A stretch of 64,000 bases of DNA from contig JAJOZX010008816.1 of NCBI GenBank assembly GCA_023014485.1, positions 76,001-140,000 on the forward strand, given 5' to 3'. The translations under genes and the position numbers were made by a program. This DNA is from Bathynomus jamesi (lineage: Eukaryota > Arthropoda > Malacostraca > Isopoda > Cirolanidae). Each line of letters starts with the position of its first letter. Position 1 is the stretch's first letter. Under the pieces are notes generated by a model. It worked only from the letters and a program-made list of their open reading frames with translations, was not told the origin of the DNA and did no database searches. This document shows, one piece after another, positions 49,957 through 61,557 of this stretch.

Positions 49957-52888
49957 TGTAACTGGCCCAAAAATCGATTTTTCAAAATTCAAAAGTCTTA
50001 ACGAAAATTATTTTTACCTATGTTGAGGAAACCCCAAATATAAAATTTCAGCTACTCGTAATTCGGAATATTTTCAGGTGTGCTGCACGGCACTCGAATT
50101 TTCATAGTAATGGGAATAATTTTCTCATTTAAATTAATGATTATGTACAGTAAATTTATAACCAGAGGTAAGTAGGAATGCGATTTAAAGTTGTTTGTAT
50201 GGTATGCTGGTTTGCTGGGAATTATACCGCGACTGTGCTGCTCACTGTGGTGCTGCTGCTGCTGTTGAGGCGGATGACCTTTAGAGTGGGGCGGGGTGGG
50301 TATGTGAGCGAGCGGCAACCAGTAATGACGGCGTTCTCGCACCACCACTCAATTCTGTTTGAGACATACCGCGGGTGGGTGGTGTTTTGAATAAAGCGCT
50401 TGAGAATGCCGAGCTCAGCAGTTACACGGAAGGAAACAGAAGTGCGGCTCCTCGGACAGCCAATTGCGGTAATTGGTGGAAGAAACCTTCCTTCTAAGGG
50501 AGATGTACTACATCGTCTTTTTTACCTCCTTAAGACAAAAGAAAACTCTGAAGGAGGCATCTAAAACTGTGTATTGTGAAGTGGTGGAATTTCTGGAAAT
50601 GGCCAGAATACCCACTATAGCTGAATAGAATGCTTTATCAAAGATAAAGAAAGAGTATAGCAATTACAGAGCATTTCAGAAATCAAAATCCCGGCGTTCA
50701 AAGCTCCAACTAGAAAAGGAAAGTTCCTTCCAATAACGTTTGGACGAACTTTTCAACATTTGCCATGCCAATGCTTTGCAAATGATCTCCAGCGATGAAA
50801 ACAAAGCATTTCTACAAGCTCAGCTACAAAAGGGGAGAAGCTACGTGGGCAAAGTGGAAGAAAAGTTGACAGCGTGAATCCCAAAAACGCCACAGAGAAG
50901 AAGCGAGTGAGCGGTTGGGAGAAAAAGAAGCAGAACGGAAGGAAATAGTTCGAGTACCAACATTGCTGATGAAGAACCTGGTACATCCTGTTCCCTTAAA
51001 AAGAATCGGTCCAGGGAGCGCATAAGTAAGGATAGCTTATCGCCATAGCTAGCAATGGCACTGACCCGGACCAAGATGACTGACTTCCAAGCCGTGTTCG
51101 TGATGTCAGCTGCTGCTACTTCTTTGGGGCATGATTTGGACGAGCTCTCCATCAGTAGAAGCACATTACAGAGAAGGAATAGAAGCACGAAAGAAGATCA
51201 CTACCGACATCAAGCAGTCTTTTGAGCCAGATACCATCCCTCACGTCCATTCGGACGGGAAAATACTTCCAGACCTGACCGGGGATAACAATGTAGAGCG
51301 ACTACCTGTTCTTGTGTCTGGGAAAACGACATCGAAACTTCTCGCAATGCCCAAACTCGCCTCAGGGTAAGGGAGAACATATTGCAACGGCTATAGTAGA
51401 CTGCTTAGACGATTAGGAAATGCGCGATCGTGTACAGGCGATGTGCTTTGACACCAGACTTGGAGCTTGTACATCTCATCGAAAACAAGCTTATCGCGTG
51501 CCGCCATCACATTAATGAAATTGTCGTATCCTGTGTCATCGACAAGTGGCATCTCTGAGCCCGCCATCACACTCTTCAATTGATTTAATAAGAACTGGAA
51601 GTCGATAGACAAGAAGCGCTTTGAAATTGTAGAAGCCTAGATCCCAAGGAAGGATGAAATTACCGCAACCTGCAAGCGGAACCTCGCCGCCATTCAACCT
51701 TGTGCCAACTATAGGGAGCTCTTTGAATTAACAATCATCTACCTGGGCGATGTTCCTCCACGTGGAGTCAGATTTTTCCAACCCGGAGTTCTACACCGTG
51801 CTAGATGGATGGCGCGAATTATATACACTATCAAGATCTGTCGTTTTCGTTTACAATTTCGAATGACCGCAAGAGAGCGAACTGGGCTGCAACGTTTTGC
51901 AATGTATGTAGTACGCCACTACGTACCTGCATGGTTTGTGGCTTCTCTCGCCACATTCGCTCCTGCAAACGACTTTTCATTTCTCCAGCAGCTACTGGCA
52001 TATGAGGTCAGTGAAATATCAGCGGCGGTATCTACAGCGCTCTCTCGCCATCTGTGGTATCTCAGTGAGGAACTTATTGCCATCTCATTCTTTGACGAGG
52101 ACACGTCGGTAGAAGTGAAGCGAGATATGGTACAGGCGTTGAATGTGGAAGGCTCTGAGGATCCACCCGAGCGGATAAACCTGGAACTTTCACTACTCGT
52201 TCTGCAGGAAAAAACGCTAGCCAACTTCGTCACTAGCTCTACCCGCAAGTTCTTTGAGAAATTATCACTTTCATCGGCTTTTCTCGAAATAGATGCGGAA
52301 GAGTGGAAGGGCAGAGCCGATTATCAGACCGCTCGTAATTACGTGAAGTCAATGAATGTGGTAAACGACAATGCTGAGAGGGCTGTAGCTTTGATCCAGA
52401 ACTTGAACAGTCATCTGACGGAGAATGAAGATCAGGCTCAGTACCTTCTCCAAGTTGTGGAGAGACATCACCAGGAGTTCCCTGTGGCGAAAATGTCAAC
52501 TGTGAAACAGAGACTACGACCGAGGCATTGAAAATCCACAATTTAAAGTTTAGAAACAGTGGAGTATACCTACTGGGGAAACCACTATAAAAAAAACTTG
52601 CGCCGAGTGTAGCTACCTCCTGGGTGGTGTGGAAACGATACAAACAATAATAATCATTTTTGGACAGAAAAATATTCAAGTTATAATGAAGCTCATATTT
52701 GCTATATAGTTCACCGTTGTGACAATAACGGTGAACCTTCGACCCTCGTGCAGCACGCCTAAATATTTACCGATTGGTCTAAAATTTGTCCAATATTTGT
52801 TTCTTAATATGCTTAACGTTTTTATGGAGGAAAGACATTACTTTTAAAATTAAAAAAAAAAAACATTCTAATCTGGGCCGGTCTAACA

Positions 52889-52895
<7 letters not shown>
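49957..52895. mobile_element. DDE-type DNA transposon of unassigned family, copy 1
   Basis: Ends are diverged inverted repeats of about 130 bp. Left: gtaactggcccaaaaatcg and atattttcaggtgtgctgca. Right, complemented: gtatgttagaccggccca and atatttaggcgtgctgcacg. It interrupts the last tRNA-like unit. (TA)n lies at both edges, so no duplication can be defined. It carries a broken transposase on the plus strand. Confidence 0.6.
50420..52531 (+). pseudogene. Unassigned DDE-type transposase, copy 1, broken
   Basis: Pieces in several frames: VVEFLEMARIPTIAE (about 50585), AVFVMSAAATSLGHDLDEL (about 51090), HVHSDGKILPDLTGDNN (51243, possible first Asp), AMCFDT (51440, possible second Asp), ACRHHINEI (51495), then YLGDVPPRGVRFFQPG (about 51747). 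The last, intact 240-codon piece (51809-52531) has ARIIYTIKICRFRLQF, HLWYLSEELIAISFFD (possible Glu) and KSMNVVNDNAERAVAL. The CRHH follows the Asp as in hAT, MULE, P and Kolobok transposases (C/DxxH). The same blocks occur in order in the copy at 61632. Family unknown to me. Confidence 0.6.
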
Positions 52896-52932
<37 letters not shown>

Positions 52933-52951
52933 TACGAGTGTGTGTATATAC

Positions 52952-53534
52952 ACAGGGCTATTCAAAGTGATTCACCTGATTTCAAATGAGAATATTTTTT
53001 AATGTTACAAATACAGTGATTTGTGATACATCAACCAAAAGAAAAACTGTCCAAATTTTGTCTCTCACCTCATAAATGCTCTATGTGACTTCCCCTAGTT
53101 ACATGAGCAACGTCGACACGATAGTCGAATTCCTCCCATACTCGCTCCAGCATGTCCGTTGTCACTGACTCTACGGCAGTAACAATGCGAGTTCGGAGCT
53201 CATCCAAAGATGTGGGCAACGGTGGCACGTACACAGTATCCGTAACGTACCCCCAAAGGAAGAAGTCGCACGGTGTAAGATCCGGCGACTGTGACTACCG
53301 ATTTACAGCTCGAAAACTGCAACACACAAAACGCCTTCTGCTGTGCGGACGCCATTTTCACACTGACTGTTTGTTGCTAGGCTAGGCCAAGGCGTGACTT
53401 TGGAGCCCTCTCGCGTGATTTTGTAAAACTCGGAGATTTCCTCTTTCATGTGGTGTATGCCCAGTTGATGCACGGTTGATAGGTACGGAAGTATTCTCAG
53501 TTGAAATCGGATGAATCATTTTAAATAGCCCTGT
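52952..53534. mobile_element. Internally deleted mariner-like element
   Basis: Ends ACAGGGCTATTCAAAGTG and the complement of TACAGGGCTATTTAAAATG. The interior (53060-53290, minus strand) gives transposase C-terminal residues such as FLWGYVTDTVYVPPLP and LERVWEEFDYRVDVAHV. Most of the transposase is deleted. Confidence 0.65.
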
Positions 53535-53638
53535 ATATATATATATACTGAAAGTAGAAAATTGTAGAGGAACCTAACCTAGTCCACCCAGAACCGATAT
53601 TACATCGCTGGTAGAGTTACATACTTTAACAAATATCG

Positions 53639-53740
<102 letters not shown>

Positions 53741-53965
53741 GTGGATTGTATGTATATAGGGTCATAAAATTCATACATATGGATATAGGGTCATAAAATT
53801 CATACATAATTAAACTAACAGAGGAACTTAACTCACTCTACAACGTCCCACCTCAATCTCCCACCCAGGACCGAGAGTACAATTCCAACACAATCACGAA
53901 CTTTAGCATTCAACGCGCATGAATATAAAGTACCTTTCAACCTTTCAAATGTTCTGCTCAATGAT

Positions 53966-54245
53966 TCCTCATTTCATGAAGGTCAAGCTTGTCGCCCCTC
54001 CTCTCGAGTTGGCCTGGTGAAGTAGTGAGCTGGTTTCTTGTACTCTCCACCTCACATAGCCAGGTACGCCCGACTCATCGGGGATTGTTCTGAGCCAGGC
54101 GTATAATCTTCTTTTGAAGATGTCCACTGCAACACCATTGGTGTTTCTTAGGTCTTTGAGCAGCTGATTAAACAGTTTTGGTCCTCTCACAACAAAACTA
54201 TTTTCTTTCAGGGTTAAGGGTGTTCCCTGTCCTCTCTGGTGTTCC
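53966..54245 (-). pseudogene. Non-LTR retrotransposon C-terminal fragment
   Basis: Minus-strand reading [52 protein letters not shown] and VPGYVRWRVQETSSLLHQ matches the tail of LINE ORF2 proteins that follow the RT. Only the last part is present, as expected of a 5'-truncated LINE. Confidence 0.6.
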
Positions 54246-54250
54246 TGTTC

Positions 54251-54415
<165 letters not shown>

Positions 54416-54446
54416 TGCAATCTGACAACTCAAAAAATAATGTACG

Positions 54447-54530
54447 CCTGAACAAGCCATTTACGCCTTCTAAGCAAGATTAAGCATTCTAAGCCAAATG
54501 GCTGATTAGGACCTTCTAAGCCAAGTTCAA
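54447..54530. repeat. Fragment like the Polinton subterminal repeat
   Basis: taagccaaatggctgattagg and two cttctaagc blocks match the pattern at 47675-48345 (cttctaagccaactggctga). It sits alone, about 6 kb from the Polinton. Confidence 0.5.
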
Positions 54531-54559
54531 AGACCAAGAGCTTTATTACGCGTCTTGCG

Positions 54560-55060
54560 TACGGGTATGACATGATCGAAGATTTACAGACCTCCTTTCT
54601 TTGCAAAAGCTACGGTAACAGTGCCAATTCATCTTGACATGCTTCAGCAGTTTCTTGAACCCCAGCTTCGCTCAGATGGCATTTTCGACACTGCTGTCTT
54701 TCAACAAGATGGAGCACCATGTCAATATTAAAACATCGTTTGGGCGTACCTTGATGAGCTCTTACCAAATCACTGGATTGGACGTGGTGGAAAAAGGCCC
54801 TAAGCAGCAAGATCTCCTGATTTAACACCCTTAGATTTCTTTGCGTGGGGCTTTATAAAGTCTGAGGTTAACAAAACAAGAGTTACAAACCTGCAGCATC
54901 TGCGAACCCGCATCGTCGCGACAGTCGTTAAAATGACCACAGAGATTCTTGAGAATGTGTTCCGCAATGCAGAAGACAGATTTGAGATTTGCAGAAAAAC
55001 TGATGGTGGTCACGCACGTCGAATTTTAGACCTAAGCTTGATAAATAAATATACATCAGT
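54560..55060 (+). pseudogene. Mariner-like transposase remnant
   Basis: Plus-strand pieces in different frames: AVFQQDGAPCQY-like second-Asp region near 54700, WIGRGGKR, SPDLTPLDFFAWGFIKSEV (54817-54873) and TRIVATVVKMTTEILENV, with NAEDRFEICRKTDGGH at the end. Order and motifs are those of the mariner family; frames shift at least twice. Confidence 0.65.
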
Positions 55061-55104
55061 AGGATGGGGGAAAAATGGTAGAGTGCCATTGCAAATGCAA
55101 TGTT

Positions 55105-55245
55105 GAACAATACAGCAAGACCCCTCCCTCTTTCCCTTGTTATAAGACCCCTCCCTCTTTCCCCTTGTTACAAGACCCCCTCCCCCAGTGCCCTTGTTGG
55201 AATACCCCTTTCCCCCTTGTTTCTACCCCCACCCCCAAGGGTGTC
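55105..55245. repeat. C-rich tandem repeat
   Basis: About four units of aagacccctccctctttccc with ttgttacaagacccc. No coding evidence. Confidence 0.7.
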
Positions 55246-55299
55246 AAAAAAAAGAAGCAAGGTGGATTCCCCCCAGCTGCCACAAGCTAGGGGAAATCA

Positions 55300-57467
55300 A
55301 CCTAACCTGAGAGAGAGAGAGAGCGTTACAAGAAGTTACAAGGAAAAGTAGTACCTCAAAAGCCCTTGCGGCCCATACCGAGGAGGTACCAATGGCAACG
55401 GGTGCCACGGAAAAATTCATACACCCTCAAATAGTGTGCAATATTCGGTCTAACCTTTCTTGAACAGATCCACAGAAGAACTGTTCACAACTTCTAAAGG
55501 TAGCCTGTTCCACGTGTCACAGATCTTATACGTAAAGTAGTTCCACACACACTAGTCCTAAACCGTTTCAAATCCAACTTCCAACGACTGTTGCGAGTTG
55601 GGTTATCATTTAAACTAAACATGCTTCTAAAATCAACATTGTTGAACCCGCGTAAGAACTTGAAAACCTCGATGAGTTGACCGCGCAGCCTCCGAGTTTC
55701 CAGCGAAAACAAATTCAGGGCGCGTAACCGTCGATTGTAGCCCATATGCCTAACGGAAGAGATTAACTTTGTGGCCCTCGCCTGCACTCGCTCCAGCCTC
55801 TCAATATCTTTCCTGAGGGTGGGCGACCAGAACTGCACAGCATACTCCACGTGCGGCCGAACCAGAGAATTTTACAGAGAGAGCATAATCTCCTTGTTCC
55901 AAAATCGAAATTGCCTTCTGATATAACCCAACAACTTCTGGGCTTTCTTTTCCACCTCTACGCACTGTTAGGTAAACTTAAGGTCGCTGCTAATTAGTAC
56001 ACCCAAGTCCTTTTCCAAACCAGTGGCCTCGATATTACTCCCCAGCATGGAGTAGTCCGACTTGGGATTGGCGTAGCCAATGTGCATCACCTTGCATTTA
56101 CCCAAGTTAAACGGCATTTGCCATTTTTCGGACCACTCTCCTATCCTACCAAGGTCCGCACGCAGTTGCTCGATCGCTTCAGGCGTCCCAAAATTGGCCG
56201 TAAGCTTCGTGTCATCATCGAATTTGGCGATCCGACTGACGATGCCACCGTTGATATCATTTATGTAAATGATAAACAAAAGTGGCCCCAAAACGGAACC
56301 CTGAGGAACCCCGCTAGTGACCGAGGCCCAACCCGAACTAACCCCTTTAATTACAACCCTCTGCAGCCTATTCTTCAGCCACTTTTTAATCCACCTACCT
56401 ACATCCCTACCGATAACCAGCGCGCAAACTTTCGCCATTAGCCGGCGGTGAGGTACCTTATCAAAGGCTTTTTGAAAGTCGAGATAAAGTATATCAATCG
56501 CCCTACTCTTATCATACTCACTCAACATGACGTGGAAAAACTCGAGGAATTTGGTGAGACGCGACCTATGCCGTCTAAACCCATTATGGGAGTCCCCAAG
56601 CAGCTTGTAGGAATCCAAATGGTCAACGATCCTATCCTCTATTATCCACTCTAATAATTTACGTGCAACTGAAGTGAGACTAATGGGACGATAGTTCCCT
56701 GGACTTTCGTGATCCCCTTTCTTAAAGATAGGGGTCACATTGGCTTCCCTCCAGTCACCAGGCACCTGGCTCGTCTCCAACGATTTGTTGAAGACTGTTG
56801 CCAGGTGGGGAGCCACCTGGTCGCGCACCTCCCGCAACACTCTGGGGAGAAACTGGTCTGGCCAAGGAGCCTTAGACACGCTCAGTTTGTCTATTCTATC
56901 AGCAACGACTGTCGCGGTAAACCGAACACTATCCAAGCCAGCACCTTCGTGCCTGACGCTTGGCACGGGGATGACGCATGTGTCCTCCCTGGTAAACACT
57001 CCTGCAAAGTACTCATGAAGCACATTAGCGAGGTCCGCAGAACGCCGCTGGGGTCTTTTAACGGATATATCATGCTTCTAATGGGCTTTCTACTATTAAC
57101 ATAACTGAAGAACTCCTTAGGGTTCCCCTTGCAGAGGCTTGCCACCCGTAGTTCTTCGTTACGTTTCGCTAGCCTAACCTTCGCCTTCACTTCCCTACAC
57201 AGGCGGACATACGCCTCAGAGTTCTCATGGGAACGATTGGCCTTCGCCCTCCTATACGCTTCTTTCCTATTTTGGATAGCCTAAGCGATGTCACGACTGA
57301 ACCTCTTAGGCTGCGTTGAAGCAGGGGTGACCTGTTTTGAGGGTATGGCAGCAGAGTGCAGCACCATAAACTCGACCCGGAATGCACTCCACACTCCCTC
57401 AACATCGACGCCGACCTCTAACCCCATCTCACCTACGCTCTCCCGGAGGCTAAGAAAGTCCGCCCGC
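55300..57467 (-). mobile_element. CR1-like LINE, copy I (5'-truncated)
   Basis: Minus-strand element. 3' end at a TC/GA microsatellite (55311-55325), then 3' UTR, RT and the end of the endonuclease domain. Truncated at 57467, where the GA tail of copy II begins. It has the same 3' UTR as copy II (ttgcggcccataccgaggag, aatggcaacgggtgccacgg). Confidence 0.8.
55494..57405 (-). pseudogene. CR1-like ORF2 (end of EN, RT, C-terminus), copy I
   Basis: 57190-56891 has AKVRLAKRNEELRVASLC and EFFSYVNSRKPI. The main RT ORF 57023-55968 (351 codons) has SKAPWPDQFLPRVLREV, NYRPISLTSVARKLLEW, LYLDFQKAFDKVPH (motif A) and TSGVPQGSVLGPLLF (motif B). The catalytic motif reads FDDDTKL where copy II has FADDTKL. 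55850-55494 has YAVQFWSPTLRKDIERLER and RATKLISSVRHMGYNRRL, the C-terminal domain. At least three frameshifts. Target-primed reverse transcription is the family's mode of insertion. Confidence 0.85.
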
Positions 57468-57740
57468 CGTAGAGAGAGAGAGAGAGAGAGAGAGAGTTAC
57501 AAGGAGTTACAAGGAAAAGAAGTACCTCAAAAGGCCTTGCGGCCCATACCGAGGAGGTACCAATGGCAACGGGTGCCACGGAAAATTTGGTACACACTCA
57601 AATAGTGTGCAAGATTTGGTCTAACCTTTTCTTGAACTGATCCACAGAGGAACTGTTCACAACTTCCGAAGGTAACCTGTTCCATGTGTCACAGATCTTA
57701 TACGTAAAGTAATTCCCACACACACTAGTCCTAAACCGTT

Positions 57741-60305
57741 TCAAATCCAACTTCCAACCATGTTGCGAGTTGGGTTATCATTTAAACTAAACATACTTCT
57801 AAAATCGACATCGTTGAACCCGCGTAAGAGCTTGAAAACCTCGATCAGTTGACCGCGCAGCCTCCGAGTTTCAAGCGAAAACAAGTTCAGGGCGCGTAAC
57901 CGTCGATTGTAGCCCATATGCCTAACGGAAGGGATTAACTTTGTGGCCCTCGCCTGCACTCGCTCCAGCCTCTCAATATCTTTCCTGAGGGTGGGCGACC
58001 AGAACTGCACAGCATACTCCAGTGCGGCCGAACAAGGGAATTGTACAGTGAGAGCACAATCTCCTTGTTCCGAAACTGAAATTGCCTCCTGATATAACCC
58101 AATAGTTTCTGGGCTTTCTTTTCCACCTCTATACACTGTTTCGTAAACTTAAGGTCGCTGCTAATTAGCACACCCAAGTCCTTTTCTAAATCAGTCACCT
58201 CGATATTACTACCCAACATCGAGTAGTCCGACTTGGGATTGGCGTAGCCAATGTGCATCACTTTGCATTTACCCAAGTTAAACGGCATTTGCCATTTTTC
58301 GGACCACTCTCCTATCCTACCTAGGTCCGCACGCAGTTCCTCGATCGCTTCGGGCGTCCCAACATTGGCCCCAAGCTTGGTGTCATCAGCGAATTTGGCG
58401 ATCCGACTGACGATGCCACCGTCGATATCATTTATGTAAATGATAAACAACAGTGGCCCCAAAACGGAACCCTGAGGAACCCCACTAGTGACCGAGGCCC
58501 AACCCGAACTAGCCCCTTTAATTACCACCCTCTGCCGCCTATTCCTCAGCCAGTTTTCAATCCACTACCTATTTCCCCACCGATACCCAGCGCGCGCACT
58601 TTCGCCATTAGCCGGCGGTGAGGTACCTTATCAAAGGCTTTCTGAAAGTCGAGATAAAGTATATCAATCGCCCTACTCTTATCGTACTCACTCAACATGA
58701 CGTGGAAAAACTCGAGCAAGTTGGTGAGACACGACCTATGCCGTCTAAACCCATGTTGGGAGTCCCCAAGCAGCTTGTAGGAATCCAAATGGTCAACGAT
58801 CCTATCAGCTATTATCCTTCTAATAATTTACCTACAACTGAAGTGAGACTAATGGGACGATAGTTCCCTGGACTTTCGTGATCCCCTTTCTTAAAGATAG
58901 GGGTCACGTTGGCTTCCCTCCAGTCACCAGGCACCTGGCCCATCTCCAACGATTTGTTGAAGACTGTAGCCAGGTGGGGAGCCACCTGGTCGCGCACTTC
59001 TCGCAACACTCTGGGGAGAAACTGGTCTGGCCCAGGAGCCTTAAACGCGCTCAGTTTGTCTATTCTATCGGCAACGACTGTCGCGGTACATCTAACACTA
59101 TCCAGGCCAGCACCTTCGTGCCTCACGCCTGGCTCGGGGATGACGCGGGTATCCTCCCTGGTGAACACTCCCGCAAAGTACTCATTAAGCACATTAGCGA
59201 TGTCCGCGTTGGAGGTCCGCAGAACGCCGCTTCCGTTCTAATGGGCTTTCTACTATTAACATAACTGAAGAACTCCTTAGGGTTCCCCTTGCAGAGGCTT
59301 GCCACCCGTAGTTCTTCGTTACGTTTCGCTAGCCTAACCTTCGCCTTCACTTCCCTACACAGGCGGACATACGCTTCACTGTTCTCGTGGGAACGATTGG
59401 CCTTCGCCCTCCTATACGCTACTTTCCTATTTCGGATAGCCGAAGTGATGTCACGATTGAACCACTTAAGCTGCGTTGAAGCAGGGGTGACCGGTTTTGA
59501 GGGTATGGCAGCAGACTGCAGCACCATAAACTCGTTCCGGAATGCACTCCACACTCCCTCAACATCGCCGCCAACCTCTAACCCCATCTCTCCTACGCTA
59601 TCCCTGAGTCTAACAAAGTTCGTCCGCCGGAGATCGAGCTTACTGCCTCTCGAGTTACTACGCTTCATCCGAGGGACGCACACACGGAACCTAATAAGAC
59701 CGTGATCACTCCCGCCCAATGATTCGTCAACGGTGAGGCCAGTGACGAGGTTGTCTTCGGTCGTGAATACAAAGTCTAGAACGCTTTCGCCTCGTGTAGG
59801 CTCGTTGACCCACTGAGTGAGGAATTTCTCATCAGCAAAGTCAACTAGCTTTCTCCCTTCAGCATCGGCAGTCCTGTTTTCGCGACAGTTGAAGTCTCCT
59901 AAAACTACACACACCCTATCCCCTAGCAGGCTACTGAGTTCGGTGTACAGGGCTGTATCCTCCTCGAGGAGGAGATGCGGAGGTCTGTACACCAAGTTTA
60001 ACCTATAGTTCGTCCCTCCCACATTCAGATCGACGCCAAGCAGCTCCCGTTCCGACCGGAACTGGCAGTCAACCGGACTCAACGTGTCTCTGACGTATAT
60101 TAGTACCCCACCCCCCTCCCCACGGGTGCGGTCTTTGCGAAACATTCTATACCCGGGAATTTCGAACTCCCCAACTTAGTCCCTAAAATCAGTATGAATC
60201 CAGGACTCGGTGATAGCAACGATATCCTGGTATTCTGATGCTAAGAGCGCCCGTAGCTCGCCAAACTTGTTCCTGGTTGACCTAGCATTAAAAAGCATTG
60301 CATGG
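57741..60305 (-). pseudogene. CR1-like ORF2 (EN, RT), copy II
   Basis: The frame near 60290 gives NARSTRNKFGELRALL, the AP-endonuclease start. ORF 60145-59123 has GEGGGVLIYVRDTLSPVD, VVLGDFNCRENR and LGGSDHGLIRFRV, endonuclease catalytic motifs, then the linker to RT. RT follows in 59192-58812 (APGPDQFLPRVLREVRDQ), 58788-58546 (SQHGFRRHRSCLTNLLEF) and 58528-57935 (GVPQGSVLGPLLF, FADDTKLGANVG). The C-terminus is in 58136-57741. About four frameshifts. Closely related to copy I throughout. Confidence 0.85.
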
Positions 60306-60439
60306 AGTGAGCCTCCCCTATTCTGACCGACCCCTAGCACGACCCGTTTCCCGAACAGCCAGGGCTGTCGGGAGTTGAAGAGCCCTTCACTAACGAGGGG
60401 ACAATCTCCGCAGGAGCCTGAGCCCCCTCCAACGTGGAA

Positions 60440-60675
60440 GGAGAGTCACTACCTGCTGTTGGAGGGGGACTAACTACTGGGGGAGGGGACTACTGCTGTT
60501 GGAGGGGGACTACTGCTGTTGGAGGGGGACTGCTGCTGTTGGAGGGGACTACCTGCTGTTGGAGGGGGACTAACTGCTGGGGGAGGGGGACTAACTGCTG
60601 GGGGAGGGGACTAACTGCTGGGGGAGGGGACTAACTGCTGGGGGAGGGGGACTAACTGCTGGGGGAGTAGGTTTA
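60440..60675. repeat. G-rich minisatellite at the ORF1/ORF2 boundary
   Basis: About eleven 18-20-bp units of ctgctgttggagggggacta and taactgctgggggagggg. On the minus strand it encodes Pro-rich AVSPPPP repeats that extend ORF1. Confidence 0.85.
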
Positions 60676-61200
60676 ACTGTTTGGGGAGCAGGATCAATTG
60701 CTGATTTAGGTGGTCCTAGTTTAAAAAGATTATACAAATTAATGTTCAGTAAATCACCATACTTCTTTTTCCCCTTCTGGTTAAAATGTATCCCGTCCGA
60801 ACCAAATATTCCCCATTTCCGTAGAATGTAGGCCAAAAATCGACAAACTTTAGGCCTTTTTGATCACACATGCGTTTAACTCTTTTATTTATGCTAATGG
60901 CTTTACTTAGAGTATAATCACTAGCACGCATTCGAGGGAGAATTCCCACGACCATACCCATGTCTGTCCTATCCCTAACCTTGTCAGTTAGGTTCTTGAA
61001 TTCATTTATAATGGGCTCTGTCTGCCCTCCTGTCCCTCCAAGAAAAACGTCATTGCCACCAACATGGACAATGATAGGGCAACTCTTATTCTTGATATTA
61101 ATTTTGCCTAATTCCCTATTAATTATCTGGCTTGTGGCACCCGGAAAACATCGGAGTTTTCTCTTGGTCGCCCGTCTTGCTCCGAAAAAGTCCCCTTGAC
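60591..61200 (-). pseudogene. CR1-like ORF1 with SGNH-hydrolase (esterase) domain
   Basis: From about 61200: SQIINRELGKINI, CPIIVHVGGNDVFLGGTG, then VVGILPRMRASDYTLSKAI and KGLKFVDFWPTFYGNG (60961-60800). After a frame change near 60800: FGSDGIHFNQKGKKKYG with the Asp-His pair. GxND and DxxH are SGNH/GDSL esterase motifs, seen in ORF1 of CR1/L2-group LINEs. The N-terminal Ser block is lost to the neighbouring element. It ends in PTPPAVSPPPPAVSP. Confidence 0.7.
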
Positions 61201-61204
61201 TCTA

Positions 61205-61470
61205 GGCCTGTTCAAAAATCAACTTTTTCTTATTTTCATAGGTTTCTGTACATTTTCTCATGCTTTTTGACCTGAAAAAGCCGAAAATCACAACTATTTT
61301 GACCTAGGATGTTGGGAAGCATTGCCGCATGGAGCTTTAAATTTTCTGCCTTGAAATCGGCCAAAGCGCCAATTCCGGGGTCCCTTGAATTATGTTTTGC
61401 ACTTTAACTTTTGATCTAAACAAGATAGAGCAACAAATTAGGTATCAAATGAAAGAGCATAAAATTAATA

Positions 61471-61557
<87 letters not shown>

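Larger units (their letters stand above)
57468..61205 (-). mobile_element. CR1-like LINE, copy II (ORF1 part plus ORF2)
   Basis: Longer copy with the SGNH-type ORF1 (60591-61200), a Pro-rich minisatellite, full EN and RT, 3' UTR and a GA/TC tail (57468-57495) that abuts the 5' end of copy I. Its own 5' end is cut at about 61205 by the second DDE-type element. Confidence 0.82.

Noticed and set aside
59289..60008. Plus-strand Ser-rich ORFs over the LINE
   Set aside because: Antisense to the endonuclease domain, whose catalytic motifs are on the minus strand.
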